From Roseovarius azorensis (GTDB taxonomy: Bacteria; Pseudomonadota; Alphaproteobacteria; Rhodobacterales; Rhodobacteraceae), in the NCBI RefSeq assembly GCF_900109455.1, contig NZ_FOAG01000001.1:248001-312000 (forward strand): a stretch of 64,000 nt of DNA, in the 5' to 3' direction. This document shows, piece by piece, positions 15,300 through 24,417 of this stretch (positions within the stretch are counted from its first letter, which is position 1; each line of letters opens with the position of its first letter). Position numbers and translations under genes: made by a program. The notes beneath the pieces are model-generated. The model ran no database searches and was not told where the DNA came from. It saw only the letters and a program-made list of their open reading frames with translations.

Positions 15300-16262
15300 T
15301 CACGCAGCGAGAACGGCAGCTTCGTAGCCCCGGGCAACCCGTCGCGCGACAAGTTCCAAGTCGGTCCCATCGGCGAGTTCCGGAAACAGCTTGAGCAGTT
15401 CCTGCACGCTCTCCTGTGGAAGCATACTGAGGCTCTGGCGACCGAAATAGAGGCTTTCCGACAGCACGCCATTGCCGTCGATGATTTCATGCCTGTCGAA
15501 CCTGATATGGAAATAACGCACACGCCCGCCTTGGACGCGGCGGGCCAATCCGGCGTCGGCGAGGTGGCAGGCCGCCACAAGGACTTGGTCAGTTCCCAAA
15601 AGCAGTTCTGCTCGCCATCCCTCTATCAGGATGCGGTGTTGTGGTGACACGCATAGCCTTTCCGTGTTTCCGATGCTTCCGGCAGCAAACTCGATCGGCG
15701 CGAGAGTGCCAAGGGCGGCCACTTCTACACCGCTCACCCAGCGAACCGGCTGCAAACCATGATCGAGGGTCCAGACTTCGTCGCCCACCTCGATCTCTTC
15801 GACGGCCTTGGTCCCGTGACGCATCCTGATGCGCGTTCCCGCGACGAAACAGGGCACCCCGGAGAACTGAACCGAGGACTCCGTGTCAAGGTCGGACACC
15901 CGTAGTTGGGTGTTGCCGTTTTGCAGATTGGGATAGCCGGCATTACCCGGCTGGCCAGCCAGGTCGATGGCGAAGGTGTCGCCCACCTTTAATGGCGCAA
16001 AGGCTTCCGACGACGTGATACGGATGAACGCCGCTGGCTGGCCCGGATCTCCCCTGACATCGCCCGACCCCAGGTAATCGTAGAAATAGGTAAACCCGCC
16101 AATGGTCACCGAGTCATTGGTCAGCACGGTACTCAGTGAAACCGAACCGGAGGTTTCGTTGAAAACCGCATCGCTGGTGGTCCCGGTGGTTATGTTGATG
16201 TTGCCACCGCTTGTGAACGGATCGCCGTTCACGTTCTGAAGCGTCAGAGAGATTGTTGCCAT
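15300..16262 (-). CDS. Hint (hedgehog/intein) domain protein
   Basis: A 320-residue protein. I chose ATG 16262 (M-A-T-I-S-L-T-L-Q) over the upstream ATG because AGAGGG lies before it. Residues 1-137 form a Gly/Thr/Ser-rich beta domain of unknown role. Residue C138 opens a Hint domain (P-C-F-V-A-G-T-R-I, then E-E-I-E-V-G-D-E-V-W-T-L-D and, later, S-P-Q-H-R-I-L), as in bacterial intein-like and hedgehog-type self-processing proteins. Such genes are frequent in marine Rhodobacterales and are thought to cleave or modify the protein carrying them. No signal peptide is visible; a type I secretion route is possible but no RTX repeats are seen. It stands alone on the minus strand between prophage and metabolic genes. 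Confidence 0.78.
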   Translation of the reverse strand: MATISLTLQNVNGDPFTSGGNINITTGTTSDAVFNETSGSVSLSTVLTNDSVTIGGFTYFYDYLGSGDVRGDPGQPAAFIRITSSEAFAPLKVGDTFAIDLAGQPGNAGYPNLQNGNTQLRVSDLDTESSVQFSGVPCFVAGTRIRMRHGTKAVEEIEVGDEVWTLDHGLQPVRWVSGVEVAALGTLAPIEFAAGSIGNTERLCVSPQHRILIEGWRAELLLGTDQVLVAACHLADAGLARRVQGGRVRYFHIRFDRHEIIDGNGVLSESLYFGRQSLSMLPQESVQELLKLFPELADGTDLELVARRVARGYEAAVLAA

Positions 16263-16701
16263 TTGTGTGTATTTGCCCTCTGTGATTATCCACATTTTTG
16301 GCAGCGGTTTTCGCACCACGAGAAATGGCACGGTGCGAGGTTATGCTGAGAAATGGTGCGAAGTTATGCTGAGAACGTGTCAGAAGTGCAGCGGATCGCG
16401 GGAGCCGGAGCTTGTTCTGAGGGAGATCGTTTCAAGGCAGACATTAAGAGCAGTTGATACATTCCGACGGCGAGTCGACCGTCCGCTCTGGGCTCGATTC
16501 AGCCTTTCCCTTCACCAGGCTCGAACTGCAGCAGTTTCACACTCATGCAATCGGTTTCAGCGATGTGATGGAGAGGTCAGTTTCGACTGTCCCCTTACCC
16601 GCGGTTTCAAAAATCGGTTGCTGCAATATACAGTGTAATTCACTGCAAAATAGAATGTCACGCTACACACGCTACATACACCGAGAGGGAGAAAAGGGGA
16701 A
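16263..16701. other. non-coding spacer between the Hint gene and the ivd promoter
   Basis: About 440 bases without a convincing gene. The part next to the Hint gene holds the GGTGCGA repeat cluster described separately. The part at 16620-16680 is relatively AT-rich and carries short repeats (CGCTACACACGCTACATAC). A 123-codon open frame on the plus strand here has no ribosome site and low-quality composition and is not called. Confidence 0.5.
16311..16375. repeat. GGTGCGA inverted/direct repeat cluster upstream of the Hint gene
   Basis: TCGCACC (16311-16317) is an inverted partner of GGTGCGA (16332-16338), which recurs as GGTGCGA at 16355-16361. The two direct copies extend over 21 bases each (16332-16352 and 16355-16375, one mismatch), sharing GTTATGCTGAGAA at their 3' ends apart from the mismatch zone. 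They lie 50-113 bases before the Hint start codon. They could be operator sites for that gene or binding sites of a recombinase or transposase. Confidence 0.55.
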
Positions 16702-16731
16702 TTGACCCGACTCGGGAGCTGTGCCTATAAA
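16702..16731 (+). promoter_or_regulatory. sigma-70-type promoter of the leucine degradation cluster
   Basis: TTGACC (16702-16707), an 18-base spacer and TATAAA (16726-16731), both near consensus, in front of ivd. The predicted start of transcription is near 16738, about 34 bases before the ivd ATG. Confidence 0.72.
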
Positions 16732-16745
16732 TGAACAAGTGTTCA
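16732..16745. promoter_or_regulatory. TGAACA-AG-TGTTCA operator palindrome
   Basis: A perfect 14-base palindrome abutting the -10 element and covering the expected transcription start, an ideal place for a repressor. Spaced 6-2-6 palindromes of this type are typical of TetR-family regulators such as those known to control branched-chain acyl-CoA genes. No regulator gene lies in the window, so the protein is unidentified. Confidence 0.6.
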
Positions 16746-16771
16746 ATAATGCCTGTCGGGAGGGAAGCGCG

Positions 16772-17935
16772 ATGTTCAATGCGGTCATGCGGTTTGATCT
16801 GGGCGAGGATGTGAACGCCCTGCGTGAGATGGTGCATCGCTGGGCGCAGGAGCGGGTCAGGCCGATGGCGGCGGAGGTGGACCGCAGCAATGTCTTTCCC
16901 AATGAGCTGTGGCGCGAGATGGGTGATCTTGGCCTTCTGGGAATTACCGTGCCCGAGGAATATGGCGGGGCGGGGATGGGCTATCTGGCGCATGTGATCG
17001 CGGTGGAGGAGATCGCGCGCGCCTCGGCCTCTGTGTCCCTGAGCTATGGCGCGCATTCCAATCTCTGCGTCAATCAGATCAAGCTGAACGGCACGCCCGA
17101 GCAAAAGGCGAAATACCTGCCGGGGCTGGTGAGCGGCGCGCATGTCGGCGCGCTGGCCATGTCCGAGGCGGGGGCGGGCAGCGACGTGGTCAGCATGAAG
17201 CTGCGCGCCGAGAAGCGCAATGATCGCTATGTTCTGAACGGCAACAAGTACTGGATCACCAACGGGCCGGATGCCGACACATTGGTGGTCTATGCCAAGA
17301 CCGACCCGGAGGCGGGCAGCAAGGGGATCACCGCCTTTCTGATCGAGAAGAGCATGAAGGGATTCAGCACGAGCCCGCATTTCGACAAGCTGGGGATGCG
17401 CGGCAGCAATACCGCCGAGCTGATCTTTGACGATGTCGAGGTGCCGTTCGAGAATGTGCTGGGCGAAGAGGGCAAGGGGGTGCGCGTGCTCATGTCCGGC
17501 CTCGATTACGAGCGGGTGGTGCTGGCCGGAATCGGGACGGGCATCATGGCGGCCTGCCTGGACGAGATCATGCCCTATCTGGCCGAGCGCAGGCAGTTCG
17601 GCCAGCCGATCGGGTCATTCCAGCTGATGCAGGGCAAGATCGCGGATATGTACACCGCGATGAATTCGGCGCGCGCCTATGTCTACGAGGTGGCCAAGGC
17701 CTGTGACCGGGGTGATGTGACCCGGCAGGATGCTGCCGCCTGCTGTCTTTACGCCAGCGAGCAGGCGATGGTGCAGGCGCATCAGGCGGTGCAGGCGATG
17801 GGCGGGGCGGGGTTCCTGAACGACGCCCCCGTCGCGCGGATTTTCCGCGATGCCAAGCTGATGGAGATCGGGGCGGGCACGTCGGAGATCCGGCGGATGC
17901 TGGTGGGACGCGAATTGATGGGGGCGATGGGGTGA
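16772..17935 (+). CDS. ivd: isovaleryl-CoA dehydrogenase
   Basis: A 387-residue FAD-dependent acyl-CoA dehydrogenase that oxidises isovaleryl-CoA to 3-methylcrotonyl-CoA in leucine breakdown, passing electrons to electron-transfer flavoprotein. ATG 16772 is preferred over 16721 because GGGAGGG lies at proper distance, and translation then begins after the predicted transcription start. The three-domain family signatures are present: [10 protein letters not shown] near 125, W-I-T-N-G near 155, and the C-terminal helix Q-A-M-G-G-A-G-F. Glu247 in L-D-Y-E-R-V-V-L-A is where isovaleryl-CoA dehydrogenases carry the catalytic base, whereas short- and medium-chain enzymes have theirs near the C-terminus. 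It is the first gene behind the promoter/operator and is followed, overlapping, by an LprI-like gene. Confidence 0.93.
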   Translation: MFNAVMRFDLGEDVNALREMVHRWAQERVRPMAAEVDRSNVFPNELWREMGDLGLLGITVPEEYGGAGMGYLAHVIAVEEIARASASVSLSYGAHSNLCVNQIKLNGTPEQKAKYLPGLVSGAHVGALAMSEAGAGSDVVSMKLRAEKRNDRYVLNGNKYWITNGPDADTLVVYAKTDPEAGSKGITAFLIEKSMKGFSTSPHFDKLGMRGSNTAELIFDDVEVPFENVLGEEGKGVRVLMSGLDYERVVLAGIGTGIMAACLDEIMPYLAERRQFGQPIGSFQLMQGKIADMYTAMNSARAYVYEVAKACDRGDVTRQDAAACCLYASEQAMVQAHQAVQAMGGAGFLNDAPVARIFRDAKLMEIGAGTSEIRRMLVGRELMGAMG

Positions 17936-18393
17936 GATCTGCTCTGGCGCTTGCGGTTCTGGCCACGGCGGCCGGCGCGCAGGAATTGTCCGTGGATGCG
18001 GCGCTGGTGCGGGCCTGTCATGCCGGGGCCGGGTTGGGCGAGACCCGACCGCCCTGTATCGGCACGGCGGCGACGGCCTGTCAGGCGTTGCCCGGCGGCG
18101 ACACGACGCTGGGGATCGCCGAGTGCCTGATGGCGGAGACCGCTGCCTGGGCGGAACTGATGCAGGCGGCCTATGACCGGCAGGCCGAGGCGCTTGGCGG
18201 GCGGGATCGGGCCCTGGTGGCGCAACTGGCGAACGCGCAAGAGGCGTGGGGCGCCTATCGTGATGCGGAATGCGGGCTGCGCTATGGCTACTGGATCGAG
18301 GGGTCGATCCGCACGATCATGGCCGCCGCGTGCCATCTGGAGAAAACCGCCGCGCGGACAAAGGAACTGCGTGATCTGGGGGCGATGGAATGA
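17932..18393 (+). CDS. exported LprI/DUF1311-like protein
   Basis: A 153-residue protein starting at GTG 17932, overlapping the ivd stop. Residues 1-16 form a signal peptide ([13 protein letters not shown] then Q-E), so it is periplasmic. Four cysteines of the mature part (C30, C42, C50 region and the later C-L/C-G-L) and the [17 protein letters not shown] pattern match the LprI (DUF1311) family, which includes lysozyme inhibitors. Why it lies in a leucine pathway operon is unclear; related clusters in this group often carry it, and a metabolic role is not implied. Confidence 0.72.
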   Translation: MRSALALAVLATAAGAQELSVDAALVRACHAGAGLGETRPPCIGTAATACQALPGGDTTLGIAECLMAETAAWAELMQAAYDRQAEALGGRDRALVAQLANAQEAWGAYRDAECGLRYGYWIEGSIRTIMAAACHLEKTAARTKELRDLGAME

Positions 18394-19967
18394 GCCGGAT
18401 GCGTCCGCTGTTGCGCCCGGCGCCCTACGAGGCGCTTCATGACGGGTTTCGCTGGCAGATTCCGGCGCGGCTGAACATGGCGGTGCAGGTCTGCGATGAC
18501 TGGGCCGAGGCCGAGCCGGAGCGGGTGGCGATCCTGGACCTGTCCGGGGATGGTGTGCGCGAGGTCACTTATGATGCGCTGCGCGGCATGGCGGACGGGT
18601 TGGCGCAGGCGCTTGTCGCGCGTGGCGTGGGGCGCGGCGACCGGGTGGGCGTGCTGCGCTCTCAGGGGGCGTGGTGCGCCGCCGCCCATATCGCGATCTG
18701 GAAAATAGGTGCGATTTCAATTCCCTTGTTCAAGCTCTTCAAGCAGGATGCGCTGATCAGCCGGGTCGGCGATGCCGGGGCGCGCGTGGTCGTGACCGAT
18801 GCCGAAGGGGTGGCGATGCTGGGCCCATTGCCCGAGGTTGCGGCGCTGGTGCCCGAGGCCGGGGCGTTGCCGCAGGGACGGTTCGAGACGGTCGGGACGG
18901 GGGCGGAGGATCCCGCCGTGCTGATCTATACGAGCGGCACGACCGGCAGTCCCAAGGGTGCGCTGCACGCGCACCGGGTGTTGACGGGGCATTTGCCGGG
19001 CGTCGAGATCAGCCATGATTTTCTGGGCCAGGACGGGGATTGCCTGTGGACGCCTGCGGACTGGGCGTGGATTGGCGGGCTGTTTGACGTGCTGATGCCG
19101 GGGCTGGCGATTGGCGTGCCGGTGGTGGCGGCGCGCATGGCCAAGTTCAGCCCCAAGGAATGCATGAAGATCGTGCGGGAAAGCTCTGTCCAAAATGTAT
19201 TTTTTCCACCTACGGCCTTGCGGATGCTCAAGGCGGCCGAGGCGCGCATCGACGGGTTGCGCAGCGTGGCGAGCGGGGGCGAGCCGCTGGGGGCGGAGAT
19301 GCTGGACTGGGGGCGGCGGGCCTTTGGCGTGACGATCAACGAGTTCTACGGTCAGACGGAATGCAACATGGTGGGCAGTTCCTGTGCGGCGCTGTTTGCG
19401 CCGCGACCGGGCGCGTTGGGGCGGGCGGTGCCGGGGCATGAGGTGGCGGTGATCGACGATGCGGGCCGGGTGACGGCGCAGGAGGGTGAGATCGCGGTGC
19501 GGCGCGGATCGGCCTCGATGATGCTGGAATACTGGCAGAGACCGCGCGAGACGGCGGAGAAGTTTCGCGGCGACTGGCTGTTGACCGGGGATCGCGGGAT
19601 CGTCGAGGAGGGTTTCATCCGGTTCGTGGGCCGCGAGGATGATGTCATCACCAGCGCCGGTTACCGGATCGGCCCGGCGGAGATCGAGGATTGTCTGATG
19701 ACGCATCCGGCTGTGGCGACGGTGGGCGTGGTGGGCAAGCCGGACGCCCTGCGCACCGAGATCGTCAAGGCCTATGTGGTGCTCAGGGACGGGGTGGCGG
19801 CGTCAGAGGTGCTGGCCGCGGAATTGCAGGAATTCGTCAAGCGGCGGCTTGCAAGCTATTCCTATCCAAGGGAAATCGCGTTTCTCGACGCGCTGCCGAT
19901 GACGGTGACCGGCAAGGTGATCCGCAAGGAACTGAAGGCGCGTGCGGTGGCGGAGGTGCGGGCATGA
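18390..19967 (+). CDS. AMP-binding acyl-CoA synthetase
   Basis: A 525-residue member of the acyl-adenylate superfamily, ATGA-coupled to the LprI-like gene. Motifs: Y-T-S-G-T-T-G-S-P-K-G (P-loop, near residue 175), F-Y-G-Q-T-E near 315, T-G-D near 398 and G-R-E-D-D near 412, and the C-terminal K in P-M-T-V-T-G-K-V (near 510). It activates a carboxylic acid to its CoA thioester at the cost of ATP to AMP. Its operon makes a branched-chain or short-chain acid (isovalerate, 3-methylcrotonate or acetoacetate) the likely substrate; the sequence alone does not fix this. It is shorter than acetyl-CoA synthetases and closer to medium-chain types. Confidence 0.85.
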   Translation: MSRMRPLLRPAPYEALHDGFRWQIPARLNMAVQVCDDWAEAEPERVAILDLSGDGVREVTYDALRGMADGLAQALVARGVGRGDRVGVLRSQGAWCAAAHIAIWKIGAISIPLFKLFKQDALISRVGDAGARVVVTDAEGVAMLGPLPEVAALVPEAGALPQGRFETVGTGAEDPAVLIYTSGTTGSPKGALHAHRVLTGHLPGVEISHDFLGQDGDCLWTPADWAWIGGLFDVLMPGLAIGVPVVAARMAKFSPKECMKIVRESSVQNVFFPPTALRMLKAAEARIDGLRSVASGGEPLGAEMLDWGRRAFGVTINEFYGQTECNMVGSSCAALFAPRPGALGRAVPGHEVAVIDDAGRVTAQEGEIAVRRGSASMMLEYWQRPRETAEKFRGDWLLTGDRGIVEEGFIRFVGREDDVITSAGYRIGPAEIEDCLMTHPAVATVGVVGKPDALRTEIVKAYVVLRDGVAASEVLAAELQEFVKRRLASYSYPREIAFLDALPMTVTGKVIRKELKARAVAEVRA

Positions 19968-19988
19968 CGGGCGCGCTGGATGCACAAA

Positions 19989-20010
19989 GGGCTGGCGCGA
20001 CGGCCAGCCC
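19989..20010 (-). terminator. hairpin between the convergent acyl-CoA synthetase and ompW genes
   Basis: GGGCTGGC/GCCAGCCC (19989-19996/20003-20010), an 8-bp perfect stem with a 6-base loop. Read on the minus strand it is followed by TTTGTG, so it suits termination of ompW; it may also serve the convergent gene on the plus strand, where no T run follows. Confidence 0.6.
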
Positions 20011-20038
20011 CGTGGTTCCGGTCCGGTTCGGAAGGGGA

Positions 20039-20650
20039 TCAGAACCTGATCACATAGGCGACGTTGAAGATCCACGGGTCGATCTTGACCGTGCCGATCG
20101 GGATGTCGGCCACCTTCACATCGGTTTCGATGTCGATGTAGCGGATATCGGCGCGCAGCGCGGATTTGGCGCCGATCGCGTAATCCACACCGGCATGCAG
20201 CGCGAGGCCCCAGGAATCGTCGAGGCTGACGGGAACGCCGGCCAGAGGCCCTTTGCCCTTGTCATCGAAAAAGTAGGTGTAGTTGATGCCGGCGCCGACA
20301 AAGGGCGTGATCGGGCTGGAATTGGTGAAATGGTATTGCAGCGAAAGGGTGGGCGGCAGATGCCGGGTTTCGGCGACCTTGCCCGCGCCCGCGAGGTTGA
20401 TGTCATGCTGGAACGGCCAGGATGCGAGCAGTTCGATCCCGAGGTTGTCGGCGATGAAATATTCGAAGTTCACCGTGGGGCGCAGGTTGCCATCGACATT
20501 GATGCGACCGGCGAGCGTGTTGGAGCCGCCGCTCGGTTCGACCCAGCCGAGACCGAGGGCGAGGGTGAAATCGCCCTTGGATTGCGCGAGGGCCGGAGCC
20601 GCGGTGCTGGCCATGAGGGCCGCGAGGGAGAGTGCAGTGATGTGTTTCAT
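20039..20650 (-). CDS. ompW: OmpW-family outer membrane protein
   Basis: A 203-residue protein with a clear signal peptide (M-K-H-I-T-A-L-S-L-A-A-L then A-P-A-L-A-Q). It has the eight-stranded small beta-barrel layout: G-L-G-W-V-E-P near the start, N-F-E-Y-F-I-A-D-N-L-G-I-E-L, L-Q-Y-H-F, G-A-G-I-N-Y-T-Y-F, and a terminal aromatic F (Y-V-I-R-F) for outer-membrane insertion. OmpW barrels let small hydrophobic molecules through the outer membrane. The gene runs against the leucine genes and has its own FNR-type site upstream, so it is regulated apart from them. Confidence 0.9.
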   Translation of the reverse strand: MKHITALSLAALMASTAAPALAQSKGDFTLALGLGWVEPSGGSNTLAGRINVDGNLRPTVNFEYFIADNLGIELLASWPFQHDINLAGAGKVAETRHLPPTLSLQYHFTNSSPITPFVGAGINYTYFFDDKGKGPLAGVPVSLDDSWGLALHAGVDYAIGAKSALRADIRYIDIETDVKVADIPIGTVKIDPWIFNVAYVIRF

Positions 20651-20708
20651 GGGTTTTCCATCCGTTTGCTTGCAGTCGCGGGTATGCGCGGGATTCCGTC
20701 AATTCACT

Positions 20709-20722
20709 TTGATGTGAGTCAA
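20709..20722. promoter_or_regulatory. FNR/FnrL-type binding site upstream of ompW
   Basis: TTGAT-GTGA-GTCAA (one mismatch to TTGAT-N4-ATCAA). Its centre is 66 bases before the ompW start. If the CATACC-like element at 20682-20687 (minus strand) is the -10, the site is centred about 41 bases upstream of transcription start, the usual place for FNR activation. In E. coli ompW is under FNR/ArcA oxygen control. Confidence 0.6.
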
Positions 20723-20811
20723 ACCGCGGGGCGCGGAGAGGATTGTGATGGAGTTGCAAAAGGCGGGGCGGGCAGGGCCTTGCCTTGCGTCGATATGCGG
20801 GAGAGCGAACA

Positions 20812-22419
20812 ATGCAGTTGAGATCAGCGGCGCTGCCGTCGTCCGAGGCGTTCAGGGCCAATCGCGAGGGTCATCTGGAGGCGCTGGCCGTGGTCGAGAA
20901 GGCCGCGGCGCTGGCCGTGGCCGGGGGCGGCGAGGCGGCGCGCGAGCGGCATGTGGGGCGCGGCAAGATGCTGCCGCGCGACCGGGTGGCGGGGCTGCTC
21001 GATCCCGGCAGCCCGTTCCTTGAGGTGGGGGCGACCGCGGCGCATGGCATGTATGGCGGTGACGCCCCCTGCGCCGGGCTGATCGCCGGGGTGGGTCGCG
21101 TGATGGGGCGCGAGGTGATGGTCGTGTGCAACGATGCCACCGTGAAGGGCGGCACCTATTACCCGATGACCGTCAAGAAGCACCTGCGCGCGCAGGAGAT
21201 AGCCGAGGAATGTCATCTGCCCTGCATCTATCTGGTGGACAGCGGTGGCGCGAACCTGCCCAATCAGGACGAGGTGTTCCCCGACCGCGACCATTTCGGA
21301 CGGATTTTCTACAATCAGGCGCGGATGAGCGCCAAGGGGATCGCGCAGATCGCGGTGGTGATGGGATCCTGCACCGCCGGGGGTGCCTATGTGCCCGCGA
21401 TGAGCGATGTCACGATCATCGTGCGCGATCAGGGCACGATCTTTCTGGCCGGTCCGCCCTTGGTGAAGGCCGCGACAGGCGAGGTTGTGACCGCTGAGGA
21501 TCTGGGTGGCGGTGATGTGCACACAAGGCTTTCGGGCGTGGCGGATTATCTGGCGGAGGATGACGCGCATGCGCTCAGCATCGCGCGGCGCGCGGTGGGA
21601 TCCCTGGGAGGAGCCGGGCTGAAGCCCGACCTACAGTGGCAATCCTCAGAAGAGCCTGCCTATGATCCCGAGGAATTGCTGGGCGTGGTGCCGGTGGACC
21701 TGCGCACGCCCTATGACATCCGCGAGGTGCTGGCGCGGGTGGTCGATGGCAGCCGTTTCGACGAGTTCAAGGCGCGGTTCGGTGAGACGCTGGTTTGCGG
21801 CTTTGCCCATGTCAGGGGCTGTCCGGTGGGGATCGTGGCCAATAACGGCGTGCTGTTTTCCGAGGCGGCCCAGAAGGGGGCGCATTTCGTGGAACTGTGT
21901 TCACAGCGCAAGGTGCCGCTGGTCTTTGTGCAGAACATCACCGGGTTCATGGTGGGGCGCAAGTATGAGAATGAGGGGATCGCGCGGCATGGCGCCAAGA
22001 TGGTGACGGCGGTGGCGACCACGGCGGTGCCCAAGATCACCATGGTGGTGGGCGGCAGTTTCGGCGCGGGCAATTACGGCATGGCGGGGCGTGCCTATCA
22101 GCCGCGATTCATGTGGTCCTGGCCCAACAGCCGGATTTCGGTGATGGGCGGCGCGCAGGCGGCGGGGGTGCTGGCCACCGTCCGGCGCGAGACCATCGAG
22201 CGCAAGGGCGGCACGTGGTCGGCGCAGGAAGAGGCCGATTTCAAGCGTCCGACGCTGGAGATGTTCGAGCGGCAGTCGCATCCGCTTTATGCAAGCGCGC
22301 GGCTCTGGGATGACGGGATCGTGGATCCGAGGAAGAGTCGGGATGTGCTGGCGCTTTCCCTGCGCGCGGCGCTCAATGCGCCGGTGGAGGAGACGCGGTT
22401 TGGCGTCTTCAGGATGTGA
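20812..22419 (+). CDS. mccB: methylcrotonyl-CoA carboxylase beta (carboxyltransferase) subunit
   Basis: A 535-residue carboxyltransferase that moves the carboxyl group from biotin to 3-methylcrotonyl-CoA, giving 3-methylglutaconyl-CoA. ATG 20812 was chosen over 20785 for the GGGAGAG ribosome site. Family features: [11 protein letters not shown] near 52, the crotonase-like core with G-G-T-Y-Y-P-M-T near 110, [11 protein letters not shown] near 195 and [14 protein letters not shown] near 415. It is distinct from propionyl-CoA carboxylase beta by overall pattern and partners with the biotinylated alpha subunit encoded next. A 57-base gap separates the two genes. Confidence 0.92.
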   Translation: MQLRSAALPSSEAFRANREGHLEALAVVEKAAALAVAGGGEAARERHVGRGKMLPRDRVAGLLDPGSPFLEVGATAAHGMYGGDAPCAGLIAGVGRVMGREVMVVCNDATVKGGTYYPMTVKKHLRAQEIAEECHLPCIYLVDSGGANLPNQDEVFPDRDHFGRIFYNQARMSAKGIAQIAVVMGSCTAGGAYVPAMSDVTIIVRDQGTIFLAGPPLVKAATGEVVTAEDLGGGDVHTRLSGVADYLAEDDAHALSIARRAVGSLGGAGLKPDLQWQSSEEPAYDPEELLGVVPVDLRTPYDIREVLARVVDGSRFDEFKARFGETLVCGFAHVRGCPVGIVANNGVLFSEAAQKGAHFVELCSQRKVPLVFVQNITGFMVGRKYENEGIARHGAKMVTAVATTAVPKITMVVGGSFGAGNYGMAGRAYQPRFMWSWPNSRISVMGGAQAAGVLATVRRETIERKGGTWSAQEEADFKRPTLEMFERQSHPLYASARLWDDGIVDPRKSRDVLALSLRAALNAPVEETRFGVFRM

Positions 22420-22476
22420 GGGGGGTCATGTCGGAATTTGGGTATTTGGGCCAAGAAGAAACTGGGGGCGTATGCG

Positions 22477-24417
22477 ATGTTTGAGCGAATCCTGATCGCC
22501 AACCGGGGTGAGATTGCCTGCAGGGTGATGCGGACGGCGCGCAGCCTGGGCGTTGAGGTGGTGGCGGTCTGTTCCGACGCCGACCGGGATGCGGCGCATG
22601 TGGCGATGGCGGATCGGGCGGTGCATATCGGCGGGGCGGCCCCGGCGCAGAGTTATCTGCGCGGCGACGCCATCATCGCGGCGGCGCTGGAGACGGGGTG
22701 CGGCGCGATTCATCCCGGCTATGGGTTTCTGAGCGAGAACCCCGAATTCGTGGAGGCGGTGGAGGTGGCGGGGCTGGTGTTCATCGGACCATCCGCAAGC
22801 GCGATCCGGGCGATGGGGCTCAAGGATGCGGCCAAGGCGCTGATGGAGGAGGCGGGCGTGCCGGTGGTGCCGGGCTATCATGGCAGCAATCAGGATCCCG
22901 AGCATCTGGCGGGGGCGGCGGATGCCATCGGCTATCCGGTGCTGATCAAGGCGGTGGCGGGTGGCGGCGGCAAGGGGATGCGGCTGGTCGAGCGGCCCGA
23001 GGGTTTCATGGAGGCGCTGGAAAGCGCCATGGGCGAGGCGCGCACCGCCTTTGGCAATGCCGCCGTGCTGATCGAGAAATTCATCCAGAAGCCGCGGCAT
23101 ATCGAAGTGCAGGTGTTCGGCGACGGCAGCCGCGCGGTGCATCTGTTCGAGCGCGACTGTTCGTTGCAGCGCCGACATCAGAAGGTGATCGAGGAGGCCC
23201 CCGCGCCGGGCATGACCCCCGAGATGCGCGCCGCCATGGGGCAGGCCGCCGTGCGCGCGGCGGAGGCGATCGGTTACAAGGGGGCGGGCACCGTCGAGTT
23301 CATCGTCGATGGCAGCCGCGGGCTGCGCCCGGACGGGTTCTGGTTCATGGAGATGAACACGCGCCTTCAGGTCGAGCATCCGGTGACCGAGGCGATCACC
23401 GGCGTCGATCTGGTGGAATGGCAGTTGCGGGTGGCGGCGGGTGAGGGCCTGCCCAAGCGGCAGGAGGATCTGGCGATCAATGGTCACGCCTTCGAGGCGC
23501 GGCTTTATGCCGAGGATGTGCCGAAGGGGTTTCTGCCCGCCACCGGGCGGCTGTCGCATCTGGTCTTTCCGCTCGACTGCCGGGCCGACAGCGGGGTGCG
23601 CGCGGGGGACGAGATCAGCCCCTGGTATGATCCGATGATCGCCAAGGTGATTACCCACGGTCCGACGCGCGCGGTGGCGCTCGGTCGTCTGGCGGCGGCG
23701 CTGAAGGGCACAGAGGTTGCCGGGACGGTAACCAACCTGGCCTTTCTGGGTGCGCTGGCGCGGCATGAGGGATTCGCGCGGGGCGAGATGGATACCGGGC
23801 TGATCGGGCGCGATATAGACAGGCTGGTGGTACCGCCCGTGGCCGGACCGCACGAAGTGGCGCTGGCGGTGCTGGCGGCGCTGGGCCTGCTCGAAGCCGC
23901 GGAGGACGAGGTGGGATTCGTGCTGTGGCAGCCGCTGGAGCGGGAGGTGCGGCTGGTGCATGAGGGGGCCGAGATCGCGGTGCGGCTGCGCTCTCTGGGG
24001 CCGGATGCACATGATCTGCAGGTGGGCGAGAGCACCGTCGAGGCGCGGCGCGTGGGCGGGCGGTGGCGGCTGGACGGGCAGCCCGCGCCCGGCGTGGCGG
24101 TGGATGGCAGGCGGATCACGGTTTTCGCGCAATACGGGTTGGGGTTCGATCTGGTCGACCCGCTGGCGCGCGAGGGCGCGGCGGGCGGCAATGCCGCGCT
24201 GATCGAGGCACCGATGCCGGGGCTGGTCAAGGCAGTCTACGCCAAGGCAGGTCAGACGGTGGCCAAGGGCGATCGGCTGGCGGTGCTGGAGGCGATGAAG
24301 ATGGAGCACAGCCTCTTGGCGGCGCGCGACGGGGTGGTGGCCGAGGTTCTGGTGAACGCGGGCGAGCAGGTGACGGCGGGCGCGGCGCTGGTGCGGCTGG
24401 AGGAGGATGCGGCATGA
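22477..24417 (+). CDS. mccA: methylcrotonyl-CoA carboxylase alpha (biotin carboxylase/carrier) subunit
   Basis: A 646-residue subunit. ATG 22477 starts at the conserved M-F-E-R-I-L-I-A-N-R-G-E-I-A. Residues 1-450 are the ATP-grasp biotin carboxylase (A-G-G-G-G-K-G-M near 165, E-M-N-T-R-L-Q-V-E-H near 295), and the C-terminal 70 residues are the biotin carrier domain with E-A-M-K-M. Lys608 is the biotinylated residue. The subunit carboxylates biotin with bicarbonate and ATP; the beta subunit completes the reaction. The biotin ligase that loads it could be the birA encoded about 21 kb downstream. It overlaps the GST-like gene by 4 bases. Confidence 0.93.
   Translation: MFERILIANRGEIACRVMRTARSLGVEVVAVCSDADRDAAHVAMADRAVHIGGAAPAQSYLRGDAIIAAALETGCGAIHPGYGFLSENPEFVEAVEVAGLVFIGPSASAIRAMGLKDAAKALMEEAGVPVVPGYHGSNQDPEHLAGAADAIGYPVLIKAVAGGGGKGMRLVERPEGFMEALESAMGEARTAFGNAAVLIEKFIQKPRHIEVQVFGDGSRAVHLFERDCSLQRRHQKVIEEAPAPGMTPEMRAAMGQAAVRAAEAIGYKGAGTVEFIVDGSRGLRPDGFWFMEMNTRLQVEHPVTEAITGVDLVEWQLRVAAGEGLPKRQEDLAINGHAFEARLYAEDVPKGFLPATGRLSHLVFPLDCRADSGVRAGDEISPWYDPMIAKVITHGPTRAVALGRLAAALKGTEVAGTVTNLAFLGALARHEGFARGEMDTGLIGRDIDRLVVPPVAGPHEVALAVLAALGLLEAAEDEVGFVLWQPLEREVRLVHEGAEIAVRLRSLGPDAHDLQVGESTVEARRVGGRWRLDGQPAPGVAVDGRRITVFAQYGLGFDLVDPLAREGAAGGNAALIEAPMPGLVKAVYAKAGQTVAKGDRLAVLEAMKMEHSLLAARDGVVAEVLVNAGEQVTAGAALVRLEEDAA

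Noticed and set aside
15096-15647. 183-codon plus-strand frame opposite the Hint gene 3' end
   Set aside because: No ribosome site or recognisable motif, and it is antisense to a gene with a clear Hint domain.
16267-16638. 123-codon plus-strand frame in the spacer before ivd
   Set aside because: The start has no ribosome site and the frame runs through the repeat cluster; it is composition noise.
16732-16745. LexA or SOS box before ivd
   Set aside because: Alphaproteobacterial LexA sites are direct GTTC-N7-GTTC repeats; this is a spaced inverted palindrome.
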